Source: Quercus robur
Taxonomy: Eukaryota; Streptophyta; Magnoliopsida; Fagales; Fagaceae
NCBI RefSeq assembly: GCF_932294415.1
Contig: NC_065543.1
Location: forward strand, 42,554,277 to 42,618,276
Length of the DNA: 64,000 bases
Direction: 5' to 3'
Below, in pieces: positions 32,530 through 45,799 of this stretch (its first letter is position 1; every line of letters begins with the position of its first letter). The notes under the pieces were generated by a model. That model did not search any database and was not told where the DNA came from. It saw nothing but the letters and a program-made list of their open reading frames with translations. Both the position numbers and the translations under genes were made by a program.

Positions 32530-32924
32530 TTCTCCTGATGAGCTATCCAATACAAGAAGATAAAAAATTAAAATTTTAAAAATTTACTCTTATTAACTGA
32601 TCTTTCGGTGCAGATTCTTTTTTTTTTATTCTTCGGTGGAGATTCTTATCATCTCGGCAATTTACAAGTAGGGTATGACATAGGATTTGGATTTAATTTC
32701 AAACTCTTTGATAAAATTTTCATATGGGTTATTACAAAATAGACTGTATGCCACTTCTCACTTGATTGCTATTAAAAATGTGTGGAGACAATTAATTGTG
32801 ATCTCGAAATAAAAGGATGAAAAATAGTATTTCTTTGGCCTTTATTATTACTTTATCCGAAATAAAGGTATTCGATTCTCAAAAAAAAGAAGGTATTCAC
32901 TTCACTTGACTGAAACAAAACAAA
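32530..32924. repeat. Duplicated SDR upstream region (with intact gene)
   Basis: Matches 25790-26190. Copy-specific insertions of a few tens of bases are visible, for example around 32615-32640. It presumably holds the promoter of the intact SDR; no sharp TATA box is seen. Confidence 0.8.
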
Positions 32925-33725
32925 ATGGCACACTCGAACTCCACATCTTCAAGCAATAAGCTCCAAGGGAAGGTGGCCATAATCACCGGAGGTGCAAGTG
33001 GCATGGGTGAGGCCACGGCGCGCCAATTCGCCGCTCACGGCGCACGAGCCATTGTAATCGCCGACGTCCAAGACGAGAAGGGCCAAAAAGTGGCCGCATC
33101 AATCGGCTCCAACATCTGCACCTACATACACTGCGATGTCAGCGACGAGGAACAGGTCAAGAACATGGTAGACTCCACGGTGAAAGCGCACGGAAGCCTC
33201 GACATCATGTTCAGCAACGCGGGCATGGGGAGAGCGACCCTCACGTGCGATCAGACCGCGCTGGACATGGACATGTCGGCTTACGACAAGATTATGGCGG
33301 TGAACGCTCGTGGAATGGCGGCGTGTGTGAAGCACGCCGCGAAGGCCATGGTGGAAGGGCAAGTGAAGGGGAGCATAATTTGCACGGCGAGCATAGGGGC
33401 GAGCGTTGGTACCGAGAACTTCGCGGACTACGTGATGTCGAAGCACGCGGTGCTGGGGTTGGTGAGGTGCGCGAGCTTGAAGCTGGGGGCATATGGGATA
33501 CGCGTGAATTGTGTATCACCAGGGACAGTTGGGACGCCATTGTTGAAGGAGATGCTCGGGTATGAAAATGAGGAAGAGGATAAGGTGGTAGAGTCGAATC
33601 AATACTTGAAAGATGGGGCTTTGAGGCCCAAAAACGTTGCTGACGCAGTGGTGTTTCTTGCTTCTGAGGAAGCTGAGTTCATCACTGGCCATAATTTGGC
33701 GGTGGATGGCGGGTATAAGGCTTAA
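32925..33725 (+). CDS. Short-chain dehydrogenase/reductase (SDR110C type), intact
   Basis: 266-residue single-exon NAD(P)-dependent oxidoreductase, full length for the family. The Rossmann cofactor loop TGGASGMG is at residues 21-28, and Asp47 (IADVQD) suggests a preference for NAD over NADP. D71-V72 and NAG (98-100) follow. The catalytic tetrad is read as N127, S156 (CTASIGAS), Y169 and K173 (YVMSK). VNCVSPG is at 194-200. The closest families are secoisolariciresinol, borneol and isopiperitenol dehydrogenase-like enzymes, which oxidise alcohol groups of terpenoids or phenolics in the cytosol; the substrate cannot be told. The ATG follows AACAAAACAAA, as in both paralogues. It is GC-richer than its flanks, as is copy 2. 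It is the only intact member of the three. Confidence 0.95.
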   Translation: MAHSNSTSSSNKLQGKVAIITGGASGMGEATARQFAAHGARAIVIADVQDEKGQKVAASIGSNICTYIHCDVSDEEQVKNMVDSTVKAHGSLDIMFSNAGMGRATLTCDQTALDMDMSAYDKIMAVNARGMAACVKHAAKAMVEGQVKGSIICTASIGASVGTENFADYVMSKHAVLGLVRCASLKLGAYGIRVNCVSPGTVGTPLLKEMLGYENEEEDKVVESNQYLKDGALRPKNVADAVVFLASEEAEFITGHNLAVDGGYKA

Positions 33726-33729
33726 GAGT

Positions 33730-34985
33730 TTGGGTAATAATCCATTAGAACGGTCCAGTTGTTCTTGCAGAATCAACAGTAGTTGAACCTGTTCAAAGGG
33801 CAACGAAAAATTTAACAACTAACATCTCTAATTGGCATTACTTTTTAACTTGTGATGGTAATTTTTTTTAATTTAAAATTTTAATGTTGGTAAATTGTTC
33901 AAGTGCATCTCTCTATTATAATATCTCATATTCTTTTGAATTGCCATATTCATATATGCTTAAAATTCCCTCTAAATGGAATACAAGCTTGGTTTCAAAA
34001 AGTGGAGAATGGATGTTAGGTTCAATCCTAATTTTTGGCATTCGAAGAGAAATGTCTGAAAAATTTTGGTGATATTCTGTTGTTTAAATAACATTTGGAT
34101 CTCCCAAAATTTCAAAACTGAGATTAGGGTAAATCACAATGCCACATGAATCAAAGCTCTCTTAGATAACTTGATTTTTCCAAATGTTGTTAGGATATTT
34201 TGCATTATGATTTTGTGTTGGGCATTGCCCAAAAATAGGAAGAGGATGCCCCATCAAATGTGTCTTATATGGCTTAACATTGTAACAGCTAAGGTATTTT
34301 CAATATTGAAATGAACTGCAAATCCATCTGTAACCCTTTCATTAGTCTAATCATGGTGGCCAAAGAGTTAATTGGCCCTTTTATAGTCTAACAGGAAACA
34401 CAATTTGAAAATGATTACAAGTACAAAACAAAGTGTTCCTGATAAACGTTATTTATATACAATGAACTACTATGAAAACTAAATCATCTTAGGAAAAATT
34501 TCTCAATATTAATAAAAGGGAGAAACACTGTAAAAGCTTTTGATCATGATCCACATACTTGGCATGTAATCTTGAGAACTCCAATTCTTTCTTGCCAAGG
34601 ACAAGCTCTAGTTCAGAGCAAGTTTCAACGATGGTTGATGATGTCAAAGCTGAAAGTGAGACAGTAGAACATGTTTGGAGTGGCTATATTGTTTGATGGC
34701 TTGTGTAACACTGAGTAGAACCTGTGTATTCTATTTTTGGTTAGCGCTTTGTATAACCAATATCAGAATTGGTCCAACTCGTTCACAAGAATAAAAATTC
34801 ACCCATTTATCAGAAGTTCAAATCAAAGAAGCCAGCATGGTCATGCATATACAGGAGGGTCAAACAATGTAAGAATGCCTTCTAGTTCTACTACTGTTGT
34901 GCATCTTGCTCTTTAGAATTTTCCCCTTCAAAAGATGAAGGAATGCAAAAAGTCATCAGAATCTATCAACAGAGTGGTAGTTTGA
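33730..34985. other. Intergenic, no gene seen
   Basis: AT-rich sequence between the SDR 3' end and the duplicated NBS-LRR flank. No domains or clear repeats. Confidence 0.45.
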
Positions 34986-34989
34986 AGTT

Positions 34990-37900
34990 CGAGCTAACAA
35001 ATATCAGTTTTAGTCATAACTGACTTAATTGTTAGAAATTTAAAGCCATATTTGTTAGTAATACAATTAATGTCTAAACCATATGTTACTAATTGAATAA
35101 CAAAAAATATAAGTCAAGTTACAGAGATACACGTCCATTACCTTAACTACTAACAGTAGGGAAATATCCTCCAAACATTTGTATGAACTGGGGCACCCAA
35201 ACAAGTTGGCCTCTTAAGTAGGACAACAAGGCTGATGAAGAGAGAAGACTGCAAACACTAATTGAAGTTAGTATTATTCAATGCTTTGGTAGAGATATGT
35301 AGAAGCTATTATTTGTGAAATGAAATCAATGTGTATAAGATGGCTAATCTCCATACGTATACCTCAATGTGCAGTAAAATGTTGAACTCACTGGCTATGA
35401 GGCCATGATAACAACATAAGATTCGATAGGTGGATGAACTATTATGAATTCTGTTTAGTAAAAAAGATCCATTGGTTAGTAAAGATATAGGAATGGAAGT
35501 AACTATGGTGTAAAAGCTTAGCCTCACATTACATATTGTTGGTTGTCAACATACTGGTGCCAACTTGTAGGAAACACAATGGATTCCTTTAGTATCCAAG
35601 GTTTGTGGACTGACCATAGAATCCTGTTCAACAAGTGGAACACATTAGCTATCCATTCTATGTTTGGGCAGTAAGGGCTGGAGAAAGACAATCATCATTC
35701 TTAAGGCCAATTAATGATCATTAGAAAATTTTCAGGGCTAAAAAACAAAAACTAAAAAAGAAAGAAAACTCAGAAATAGTAAAATGGCTTACCAAAACCC
35801 ATAACTTAATCTTTGACAAAAAGTGAATCATATTCAACTTTCAACTTTCTCCTCTTTATTGGGAACAGTATCTTCTGCCATAAGTATAACAACAAAATTT
35901 CATAGTTTGTCATTGATTATATCTCAAGATTGAACATTCAAATCAAGATATCTATGATGATCATCAATATGTAAGTAGACTAATCACAAATGTAACATAT
36001 AAAAGTGTTGAAGTCATTGCCTATCCCATATTATTCGAAATGATTATCTGAAAATTCTCAGGGATAAAAGTAAATAAAAAACAAAAGAAAGAAAACTCAA
36101 GAATAGTAATATGGCTTACTGAAATCCATAACTTGATCTTAGGTAAAAATGCATCAAATTCAAGTTACAAGTTGTTCTTCCTTATTGGGCTCCTCAATTT
36201 CCTGCAAATATCTAAAGACAGAATTTCATAGTCTCTATCATTGATTATTTCTAAAGATTGAATATTCAAATAAAGATATATATGATGATAACAGTATGTA
36301 AGGTTAATCACAGATGCATACCTCAGAATCTAGAAAAGTGTTGAAGTCCTTGCCACGGCGACTTTAAGTTAGGGACCCATAACATAAGATTTGAAAGAGG
36401 ATGAATTGTCAGAAACTGAATATATTCAAGAAAGAAAAGAGCTATTTCTGATTATATAGATAGGAAATGGAAGCAACATGGCATAAAGTGTAAACCATAG
36501 GAAAGCCTAGTCCTTACTTGATGCATTGTCGAGGGTGATATCGAATATACCCAATCAACAATTGCAGATGCATACAAGTTATGGTTCCAGTTGACCTGCA
36601 ACCAAAAATTTTTGAGGAAAAAATAAAAAGAAAGAAAACTCAAGACAATAAAATTAATGTAGCTTGAGATTCAATTGAAGCAATTCAATCATAAGTAATA
36701 CAACTTACTGAACCTTACAATTTGATCTCAAAAGAAAAAAAAAAAGCTAACCCTCTCATTCAATTTGTTTTGAATTTCAAGTCGTACTTCCTTATATTGT
36801 ACACTGTACAGTAAACCAGACTTTAAGTTTATCAACAAATCTAATTAAAATAGAATAAATAATTTTTCATTGATTATTTCTCAATTTCAAAACTAACTTC
36901 ATATAAATTCAGAACATCAACAAATTTTGGTGGTCTTAAATTTGAATAACTAAAGAGCCTTATTAATCCAAAATTGATAAGTCAAAACTTAACAAATGAA
37001 GACAATATAATAGAAACTAAAAAGCCCCGATCAATACATTGTTGGTACTAGTAGCCCAGAATAAACACAACTCACACACGCACATAATCTCAAGAAGTTA
37101 TGAACTAATTTTTCAAATGAAAATACTTGATTTCTGTTGTAGGGAGGAAATTTGAAGATCCAAGTATGCTATGCAGCAAAATATGTAGAACTATATAAGC
37201 AAACAAAAATTCTATGAAAACTATTAAAAAATAAGTGCATAAGCTATTCTATTTCAAAGTGAAATATTAAACAAAAGGATATTTGAGAAAAAAAAATACC
37301 AATTTTAGATTCTTTAGAGCTTAGATTAGGAATCAAAAGTTTATCTAGATATTTACAATCTTAAATTATCTATGCTGAAGTAAAAGAACTCTAATTGGGA
37401 AATGAAGTATTTCCAGCATCTGCTAGTTAGTAAGGTACCGCACCCTTCCCCCTGCTGATAGATATCTCAACTTCTTGCAAGTTGCATCTATTTGAAGACA
37501 GCTCATCAAATAAATGAAAGGTTCTCCAACTATAGTGGAAAGGCAACCACTCTTGCCAACTCTTTGATTTTCAAATATGTTACTTACGCTTGCTGAAAAA
37601 GACAAGGCAGCAACTTGTGCATAGGTCACCACCCAAATAATGTTTGATTTGCGTGCAACCTGAATTGTCAGACAACCTTTAAATAAAAAGGGGGAAAAAA
37701 AGTAAAAAGAAGCAAGTTCCTCCAACAATTCAACAAATGATTTTTAATTCTTCTATGGATCCAAATTACGTTACCAAAGTCAGATAACGCCACAATACAG
37801 AGTATGTAACTGGAAAATCATAATGAGTATGCAATTCAGCACATTTACTTCCCCATTTGATAGAATATGAGAATCTTTAGTAATAGAGAGTCTCAGCTTT

Positions 37901-40010
37901 AGATTTTGAAACGCTACCAATAATAGATCCATGTCTATGATTAGAAAATGTAAAAGAAAAAAAAGTTCCAAAATGAAAAACATGGAAAAGAGCAAATTAC
38001 ATTACCTTGAAGAATTCCATATAACTCACACAGAGTCATCAAACTCCTGCACTGTTGTCAATTTGCCACTGAAATACAAAGCAACAATGAATTTGAAAGG
38101 GAACAAAAAATTTAGTAAATAGTACACAAATTTTTTTTTTTTTTAAATAGTGATAATAAATTTTTTTGGAAGAGAGATAATAGAAGAGAAGAAAAAAGCT
38201 CGCAAATTTTAGAGAATAACAAAGAAGCAATGAAATCAATTTAGAAGTCCATCTATTGTGATTCAAAGTGAACAATCTTTTATCCCTGGTCCACTCTGAC
38301 TACTTCTCTCTCCTTTTCAAAGTGAACAATAAAAAAAAAAGTCAGTTTTGGCTCTAATCGAAAGCTTCACAAGTGTATAAGTTAAAATAAACCTTTAACT
38401 ACTGTGTCAAATCTTCCACTTACATGTCCAAAGAGAGGGATTGCACTCCATCTTTACTGGAAGGTAGGGGCATTCTTGTCCCTGGAATTCATTTCTTGAA
38501 GAGATACAAAGCTTCTCCACCCCAACACAATCAATATTAATGACTCAAACTAATGATATAAATGGGTATCAATATAATAAAGATAAAATGACATCTAAAC
38601 TTACAAACTCACCTCAAAATTTTGTAGGTCCTGGAATTTGTAATAAGTAGGGGAAGAAATCTAATTGTTCCTATCCTTGCCACCATGACTGAGTTCAGCA
38701 GGAAATATCTTATTCCTTCTTTTCACTGGCTTGGATTTCATCAAAAAAGAGCACATGATGGCTAGAATTGATGTAAAGTGTCTATTTTTCATTTTTGAAA
38801 ATGACATAGGTGATCCTTAATTTCCCTTTTCCCTTTGCTATGTATGCTTTTCTGAACTTAGAATGCACAAACGGTAACAAATATAATGCTAGAACTTTGA
38901 ACTACAATTGAAAAGCTAGATTTGAAGAAAAGAGAGCAATTACTAGGCCAATTGTTAAAAGTACAAAAGCAAATCTGATAATTGGCTAAAGCTCAAGAAC
39001 AATATAATATTGGGAAAATATCAATCATTTTGTGTGAATTTAAACTTTATCCATGACACTTATGCAAGCATTTATTAAAAAAAAAATTAAAAAGGAAAAA
39101 AATCCATTTTTCATGCATTATATTATGTTGGGGGAAGGGCAATAAAAAAGAAATTAACAAAACCTTTCCAAGAGAGTTAGACAGCTTAAGTAAACAAACC
39201 TTTTCACGCATTAGCGGACCTTGGTTGAAATTCAAGAACCAAGTCTTCCTATAGACACATTATGCCCAAATTATGAGAAAAGCTTGAAGAAAGTGAATAT
39301 ATTATGGAAGAAATAACAAATAATTTATGAATGAAATTTTGATATTTCATTCTTATATGAAAAAAAATACATACTAGTATTCAAGAAAGACAGAGCAGAA
39401 AGTCAGTTATGGACGGACTCACCACCAGCTTTTTCTGATATCACATGAGCTTCAAGATGCTACTAGGTGGATGACATAGCATTCAATCTGTTTTAGATGA
39501 CAATCTTGGAAAACCCAGGGCATTACCTTCAGCTCATCCTTCCTTTTAATGATGAAAATCTTGGACAATAAAATATCTAATAGATTGCATAATGTGGTGA
39601 GGCATAGTATGGGAGCACATGCATCAGCTTTAGGGAATCATGATTGCCATATGTTGCTCCTAAGTAGAATCTTCCCTTCTCTTCTACAATGGGATACTAG
39701 GGCCATCAGTAATAGAAAAAACAATTATAATTCCACAAATACAAAAGGAACGTTACCCAACTATGTACACAAAGGATTATAATATGTAATGATTATTCTG
39801 AATAACCATCTCATATGAAAACATAGTTGTAGCACATGAAACAAGCACAAAAGATTCCTTAGTTTATTGTTATTAATGTATGTGGCCAGGGTTTAATATC
39901 CAAAACCAAAAACTTGAAGAATTTATTCTATTGAGCTCACTCACTAGTCTAGTTTCCAGAGTATGAAAGAGAAAAACTCCTCAAGTTCTTCAAAATTTGA
40001 ATCCATCTTG
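34990..40010. repeat. NBS-LRR 3'-flank duplication, copy A
   Basis: Nearly collinear with 55110-64000 once the Helitron is removed, at an offset of about 24.1 kb. Shared stretches include ACCATATGTTACTAATTG, GGGAAATATCCTCCAAACAT, GGAAATGAAGTATTTCCAGC and ATGATGAAAATCTTGGACAA. Copy A continues right into the NBS-LRR gene at 42272, and the comparison ends at 40010 only because the window ends. It contains the undisturbed Helitron target at 35061/35062. Confidence 0.88.
36518..36595 (-). other. Predicted noncoding exon downstream of the NBS-LRR gene
   Basis: 78-bp segment with a clean acceptor (GGTTGCAG|GTCAACTGG) and donor (GCATCAA|GTAAGG) on the NBS-LRR strand. The equivalent in copy B (about 60622-60705) has GC in place of GT at the donor and a small length change, so a protein frame is not conserved. 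It fits a spliced 3' UTR exon or a long noncoding RNA exon. Confidence 0.45.
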
Positions 40011-42115
40011 AATAAGAGACCCAGTTAAGCATTAAGTAACTTGGAAAAACTGAGAAAGTCTGTAATCAAGAAAAGGAATAATAATTCCCTCTTTAATTTG
40101 AAGAAATCCTTCACTTTGTTTTGTGCACAAGGATCTTTTATATGAACTTACAATCTCTAATGCTCAATTTAATTAGCTAGCTTTTGAAGTTTCCAAATGC
40201 AAAAGCATAATGTATATGCCCATTGATTTTCAATGATTGAATGGCTAAATAAAGAACACAACATGTTGCTAGATTCATAAGAGAGACGAAACATGTCAAC
40301 AATTTAGATAGAAAAAACAAAGGAAAAATATGAGGACGTGTGATGATTTGCCAAGTTTAGTTACCTTCAAGCATAAATTGTATTGTATTACTACAATATG
40401 GCGGTCCCAATTGTTGGGATATAAGTAATATTAAATTTCTTAAGTTCTTGCTCCAGTTGTACTAATAAAATAATACCAACAGTAATCATGTCAAAAGAAA
40501 TTCATAGAATATTTTGGATTGACAAAATTTTCTTTTCCTTTTTCTATGCAACAGGTTTGTATATGTTGTAGGAAAAGTGATAGGGAAGAGGGGATCTTTG
40601 GCATGAATAGTATATTTGTTGGATTCATATAATACTTCATAAATGAGAAGAGAAGAAAATCTTACCAACTTTAAAGAACTTCTACAAAACTCCATTGAAT
40701 TAGTCAATTGTTCTTCCAGCTGAATACAATATATATGTTGTCACTAGCACCTGCACATCAAGACAATATAGTTCATTAACAAAGAAAAAGATTGAGGGGA
40801 AACTAAACTGAGATAGGAAGAAAGTAGGGCAATTATGAATAGAATCGGTTGATTTAAGGTAAAGCATCAGAGAAGAGATGAGGATTAAGTTTAAGAAAAC
40901 ATACCACACATACTGTTGTAATAATATATATGTGAACTTCAAACAGATTCCTCTTTTTAAACCATTCCCCATCTTTGGACCAGGATGTATCGTCGCCCTC
41001 AACACATCTATTTATTTAAATTTGAGACTGTTATGAATGGATAGGCATAGCAATTTGGTGATCAAACGCATGAAATCCACTTTAGGGAGATAAGTAAGGT
41101 CCTTGCATCCTATAAGTACTAAATGTTGAAGAGAGAAAAGTTAGTCCAACAACTCTAGCAAATTGTACATTCCATAATGTCAACAATTTCAGAAAATAGT
41201 AGATGAAATAAAGAAATAAGAAGAATAGAAGATGAGATTTGGGCGAACTCACAAAATTTTAATGAACTCCAATCAGATAGGAATCAAATTGACACCCTCA
41301 CTAGACTGTGTGCAATTGTTAGCCACTCTAGCAACAACCACAATAAGCAATAACTTCTAAGAAATTCTTGACCAATTTAAGAAACCTTCCACTTGGCTAA
41401 CACCAGAGAACATCTCTTTAGTAAGGGAATTGGACCTCTTGAGGAGAGAAAATGTTAACCCATGATCCACTTAAGTACAGTATGCAGGTCTTGTATGAAA
41501 CCATCCGTTTCTACTAGAGCAGAATGTTAGGGCCATTAGTAACAAAAAATAATTAGTTTTAATTCAGAAATGCTAAATCCATAAAATAAGATCCACTCAA
41601 GCCATCAAAAACAAAAAAACAAAAAAATCATGGGAAATTTTTATACAAAGAAAACTTCAAATGCAAGTATTGCTTTTGACTTTACAAAGTTCTACAGTTT
41701 ATAAGGTCTTAAAAAAAATTATATAAATAAATTTAAGAGCTTATCTCTTAAAGAGATTAAGAGAGATAAGCTCTTAAAATTTTAAATCCACCAATAATTG
41801 AATTGTTAAATAAAATTACAAAATAGTAGTGGGAGTACGTTATAAATTTTAATAGCAAAACCAGAGGAAAAAACAAGTTTGGTTGGCAAGTTAGATACCT
41901 CTGCGCCTAAATTGTAAATTGTATCCATCCCAATGTTCAGATTTTTTGAAGGTTTGTCCAATTGAGTGACGGTCCAACAGTAATCTAATCATGCCAAAAT
42001 AATTTTATAAAAATACTACCGAATATTAAATTCAATGATAGAAGAGAACAGAATATGCAATCCAGGATACTTTAACTGATCTGATCAGAAATTGCCAAAA
42101 CATTTATAAAAAAAA

Positions 42116-42151
<36 letters not shown>

Positions 42152-42271
42152 AAAACAAAAGAATTTGGCGGAAACTTAAAAAGAGAAAAGAATTGGAGGC
42201 AATCAAGAATATAATATTGATTTAAATGAGAGTATGATAAGTGGATTTGACTACACATACCGCTTGTTCGC
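40010..42271. other. 3' flank of the NBS-LRR gene, no coding gene
   Basis: AT-rich and likely transcribed 3' sequence. An inverted pair (AGAGCTTATCTCTTAA / TTAAGAGATAAGCTCT) lies at about 41728-41777. An A run of about 30 lies at 42119-42150. No domain-bearing ORF. Confidence 0.45.
40666..40750 (-). other. Predicted noncoding exon downstream of the NBS-LRR gene
   Basis: 85-bp segment between an acceptor (GATGTGCAG|GTGCTAG) and a donor (AAGTTG|GTAAGA) on the NBS-LRR strand, about 1.5 kb after its stop codon. With 36518-36595 it supports an intron-rich 3' UTR. Confidence 0.4.
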
Positions 42272-45200
42272 TTAATAGATTCTGATATCTGGAATATGGG
42301 CAATTCTGTACCGCTCTTTTCCACCAATTGCACAACTTTCCTTTAACTTGGAGCAACGGAAGATTTCCAGAATTTGAAGAGAAGAAAGCTTGGTCAACCA
42401 CTCAGGCAAAGTTTCCATGGCTTCAAAGTGAGATATGAAGAGACTTTCAAGGGCAGTCAAGACTTGAATATTGTCCGGTATGGACTTAAGATTAGGCCAA
42501 CCTCTCAATTCTAAATGTTGCAGGGATGCGTGCAAGTGTTCGATAGAAACGAGACTCGGGAAATCATCCAGCTCCTCACAAAACTTGCCAATCGCCAAAG
42601 TCTTCAAGCGGGTGAGAGATTCTAAACCCTTTGGGAGACTCGTCAATTTAGGACAATGACAAATTTGTAATTCGACAAGAGAATGCAATCCTCTTAAATC
42701 AGGTATTGATATCAGATTATCGCAATACCTAATTTTTAATTGAGTAAGAGAATGCAATTGTCCTAGATTTGGAATTGATTTCAATCTGTCACAACGCTGA
42801 ATCTCTAGTAGGGTAAGAGACGTGCATGATTGTAGCCCAGTAGGTAGAATAACACAACCAGATATCTCCAAGCGATGAAGATGGGATGGGACACCTTGTA
42901 TTTGTAATTTCCAACAGACTTTTATTTTAAGCGATCGAAGAGAGGTGCAGAAGGCCCATACATCCTCATGTGACACGATGGACACCAAATCGGCCCATCC
43001 CGCTACCGTCAGAGACATGAGACTCGCATTTTTTTGCAATAACTTCTCTGGCAGACAAGCAAGTCCTGAAATATTCCAAACCTCGAGGGACGTGAGTGTG
43101 GTAAGCTTGCTGATAATGTTTTCAAATGTCGTGCTACCCATGTCCCTAATGAGTAATTTCTTAAGACTCGAAAAATAACATGGAGCACTTTTCAGTTGGT
43201 TACAAAATTGAATGCTCAACTCCTCAAGGCAAGGAAACACCATTAGGCCTGTTGTTGTTGCTGGCTCCATCACATCCGTCCATTCCTCTAGATTGGGCAT
43301 TCTACTCAAATCAAGTTTTCTCAAAGCTGGGAACAATATAGTGCCATCACTTCCATTATTATAGTTACTGTAAAACTCAGTTCCTATACGTCTTACACCA
43401 TCCATACCTTTTATTGTAAGAACCCTAAGATGGGGTAGAAGCCCAAGAGTGGGAAGAACCTCACATTTTCTGCAATTGCCAAATTCGATCTCAATCAAAT
43501 TGCCAAATAGCAGAGACATCCATGATGGGAATTTCTTTCCTCCAAAGCCATCAATTGCTAAGCTCTTCAAATGTCGGTGAGGCTTGAGACCTTCCAACAC
43601 CTCTTCATCATTCTCGTGGTTGCCTTCTCTTTCCGATCCCCGTCTCGTCCAGTAAAATCTCAACTTGTATATTTTGGCCTTTTCTTCTAAATTTGCTCTT
43701 CGGGCTTCTTCTCTATCTCTCACATGCCCTAGATTCCAGAGGTTTAATTTTCCTCTAAGTTGATTTAAGCATCCCAATTCCTCGATCCGATGACCTGCAT
43801 CTTGACCCACAATAAAACATGGCAATGTTTGTAGACACGTCAATTGCCCTATATCCTTAAGTTTTTCATAAAAGCCATAAGGGATATAAATATGCCTTAA
43901 GTTTATCAATTGTTTTAGATCTTCAGGAGGCTCTCTGACATTTCGGCAACCTTCGATTCTTAAAGTTTGCAAATTGTAGAGTTTGGTGATGGACTTTGGT
44001 AATGCTTTGATGGATAAACTTGCGACGCTGAGAAGCCTCAAATGTATTAAAAGGCCAACTGAACTTGGCAATTCTTTTATAGAGTTTCCATTTAATTTTA
44101 GAACACGTAAGCAATTAAAATTTAATAACGTGTTGCCAAGCACAACATTTTTAGAAACAAATGTGCGCAATTTCCTAACATCATCTTTTGAAGATGGAAT
44201 TCTTGGTATAATTTTACCATCAGATTCAATAAATAAATATCGTGTGTGACTGATGTCACCCTCCAAATCCTTATTCAAAAATAAGGTCTCAGATTTTGAA
44301 ACTGAGAGTGCAAGATCATGTACCAAATCATGCATCTTGCAAATGATAATATTATCAAACTCATCCTTTTTCTCATCTTGAAATAAGGAATTTGCCAACA
44401 AGATGTCAAAATACATGTTACCAATATCCTCCATTACCACACAACTTCCTTGAGATGGTTGAAGGAACCCTTCAGCCATCCAAAACTGAATTAACTCTTC
44501 CTTTGCAATCATGTAATCTTTAGGAAAAATTGAACAATATGCAAAGCATTTTTTAAGAGATGGTGATTGCAGATGATCAAAGCTCAATTTTAATATTGGT
44601 AACATTTCATCTCTAACATGTGGGTAATTCCAAATTTCATTGTTTTGAATTGCTAACCATTCATTTTTTACTTTTTTACGAGCCATTGTCCCTCCTAGGA
44701 CTTTTGCTGCTAATGGGACCCCTCCACATTTTTTGGCAATATCATATCCGATAGCCTCCAAATCTGGAGTTAATGGAATTGAAGATACTTTTTTCTTGAT
44801 TATGGACCAGCATTCTGCATCAGGTAGTCTTTCTAAGTGATGCCGGGGATGTGTCTCCATGATTTCTGCCACCTTGTCACTACGGGTTGTAACAATAATA
44901 CTGTTTCCAGTATTTGACATAATTCCTAACAAGCAATCCCTTAATGTATCCCATTTTAGTAGAACTTCATTCCATACATCATCAAGAATTAGAAGAAATT
45001 TTTTCCCCTGCAACTCTTTTTGAAGGTTTTGAAGTACTGTATTCTTACTTACTGAAAGACTTGAGTTATTGGTAAGGGATTCAAGAATCCCTCTTAAAAT
45101 ATTTTTGTCATTAAAATCATCAGAGACACATACCCACATTGTCTTATCAAAATGTTTTTTTACTAGCTCATGATTGTACACTAGTTTTGCAAAAGTTGTC

Positions 45201-45772
45201 TTTCCCAAACCAGCCATGCCGACTATAGGAATGACGGAGAGTTGTTGATTGGTTGCACTAGTCAGCAAGCTCACTATTTTTGAAACTTGACTTTTCCTTC
45301 CTACAACTTCTGAATGATCAAGAAAGGAGTCTGTCTCTCTAGTTGGAACAATCTCAACATTTGAATCTACTGACAATATTCTAGCAAGTCCAAACCCATT
45401 TGCCAACCCATGTACTTTTGCTAGTTTTTCCTGAACAGCCTTAATTTTTTTCGCCATGGAGAGACTGAAAATAAATGGGTCGAGGAAGTTTACCTTTCTC
45501 TTCCTTTCGTTTTCGACCTCTATCTTTTGCCGGAGATTCTCGTACATAAACTCGTCCAGCACATCGTCAGCTTCATAAGCAACATCTTCAAGCTTTTGGA
45601 GCCAAAGCTTCACAGACTCATCTCTCACTTGTCTTCTCTCGGCATCAGTCAAAACAGCTCGAATCATGGTTAATGATTCACCAAGCCCTCTCAGCTCCTC
45701 CTTGCAGCTCCGAGCATTGCCGATCAGCTCAGTAGCAAATGAAATCACCCTGCTTACGATTTCCTCTGCCAT
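42272..45772 (-). CDS. CC-NBS-LRR disease-resistance protein (RGA-like), intact
   Basis: 1,166 residues in a single exon, full length for the family. It is a cytosolic immune receptor that senses pathogen effectors and triggers cell death. The start was chosen at [16 protein letters not shown], the usual CNL beginning, rather than the ATG 13 codons upstream. The Rx-N coiled coil (1-150) has the EDVID-like stretch [15 protein letters not shown] (61-75). The NB-ARC has a P-loop GMAGLGKTT (185-193; Ala where Gly is commoner), MWVCVSDDF (RNBS-A), kinase-2 LLILDDVW (260-267, with the Trp that marks CNLs), IIVTTRS (RNBS-B), CGGVPLA (349-355), [12 protein letters not shown] (RNBS-D) and KMHD (479-482). 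About 20 leucine-rich repeats fill 540-1150, with late repeats of the [11 protein letters not shown] type. No stops or shifts. An A-rich 3' flank follows, which is duplicated at 55110-64000. Confidence 0.97.
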   Translation of the reverse strand: MAEEIVSRVISFATELIGNARSCKEELRGLGESLTMIRAVLTDAERRQVRDESVKLWLQKLEDVAYEADDVLDEFMYENLRQKIEVENERKRKVNFLDPFIFSLSMAKKIKAVQEKLAKVHGLANGFGLARILSVDSNVEIVPTRETDSFLDHSEVVGRKSQVSKIVSLLTSATNQQLSVIPIVGMAGLGKTTFAKLVYNHELVKKHFDKTMWVCVSDDFNDKNILRGILESLTNNSSLSVSKNTVLQNLQKELQGKKFLLILDDVWNEVLLKWDTLRDCLLGIMSNTGNSIIVTTRSDKVAEIMETHPRHHLERLPDAECWSIIKKKVSSIPLTPDLEAIGYDIAKKCGGVPLAAKVLGGTMARKKVKNEWLAIQNNEIWNYPHVRDEMLPILKLSFDHLQSPSLKKCFAYCSIFPKDYMIAKEELIQFWMAEGFLQPSQGSCVVMEDIGNMYFDILLANSLFQDEKKDEFDNIIICKMHDLVHDLALSVSKSETLFLNKDLEGDISHTRYLFIESDGKIIPRIPSSKDDVRKLRTFVSKNVVLGNTLLNFNCLRVLKLNGNSIKELPSSVGLLIHLRLLSVASLSIKALPKSITKLYNLQTLRIEGCRNVREPPEDLKQLINLRHIYIPYGFYEKLKDIGQLTCLQTLPCFIVGQDAGHRIEELGCLNQLRGKLNLWNLGHVRDREEARRANLEEKAKIYKLRFYWTRRGSEREGNHENDEEVLEGLKPHRHLKSLAIDGFGGKKFPSWMSLLFGNLIEIEFGNCRKCEVLPTLGLLPHLRVLTIKGMDGVRRIGTEFYSNYNNGSDGTILFPALRKLDLSRMPNLEEWTDVMEPATTTGLMVFPCLEELSIQFCNQLKSAPCYFSSLKKLLIRDMGSTTFENIISKLTTLTSLEVWNISGLACLPEKLLQKNASLMSLTVAGWADLVSIVSHEDVWAFCTSLRSLKIKVCWKLQIQGVPSHLHRLEISGCVILPTGLQSCTSLTLLEIQRCDRLKSIPNLGQLHSLTQLKIRYCDNLISIPDLRGLHSLVELQICHCPKLTSLPKGLESLTRLKTLAIGKFCEELDDFPSLVSIEHLHASLQHLELRGWPNLKSIPDNIQVLTALESLFISHFEAMETLPEWLTKLSSLQILEIFRCSKLKESCAIGGKERYRIAHIPDIRIY

Positions 45773-45799
45773 CGTGCTCTGATGATAAGTCAAAAATAA

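Noticed and set aside
37423-37728. Similar peptides (VTYAQVAALSFS) on the minus strand in both flank copies (also 61455-61934)
   Set aside because: The frames diverge after about 45 codons, and most differences change the residue. It is better explained as duplicated noncoding or UTR sequence.
39549-39782. 77-residue ORF present at equal length in both NBS-LRR flank copies (also 63639-63872)
   Set aside because: The copies differ at about 20 residues and nearly every base difference changes the amino acid. That is neutral drift in a chance frame, not a conserved protein.
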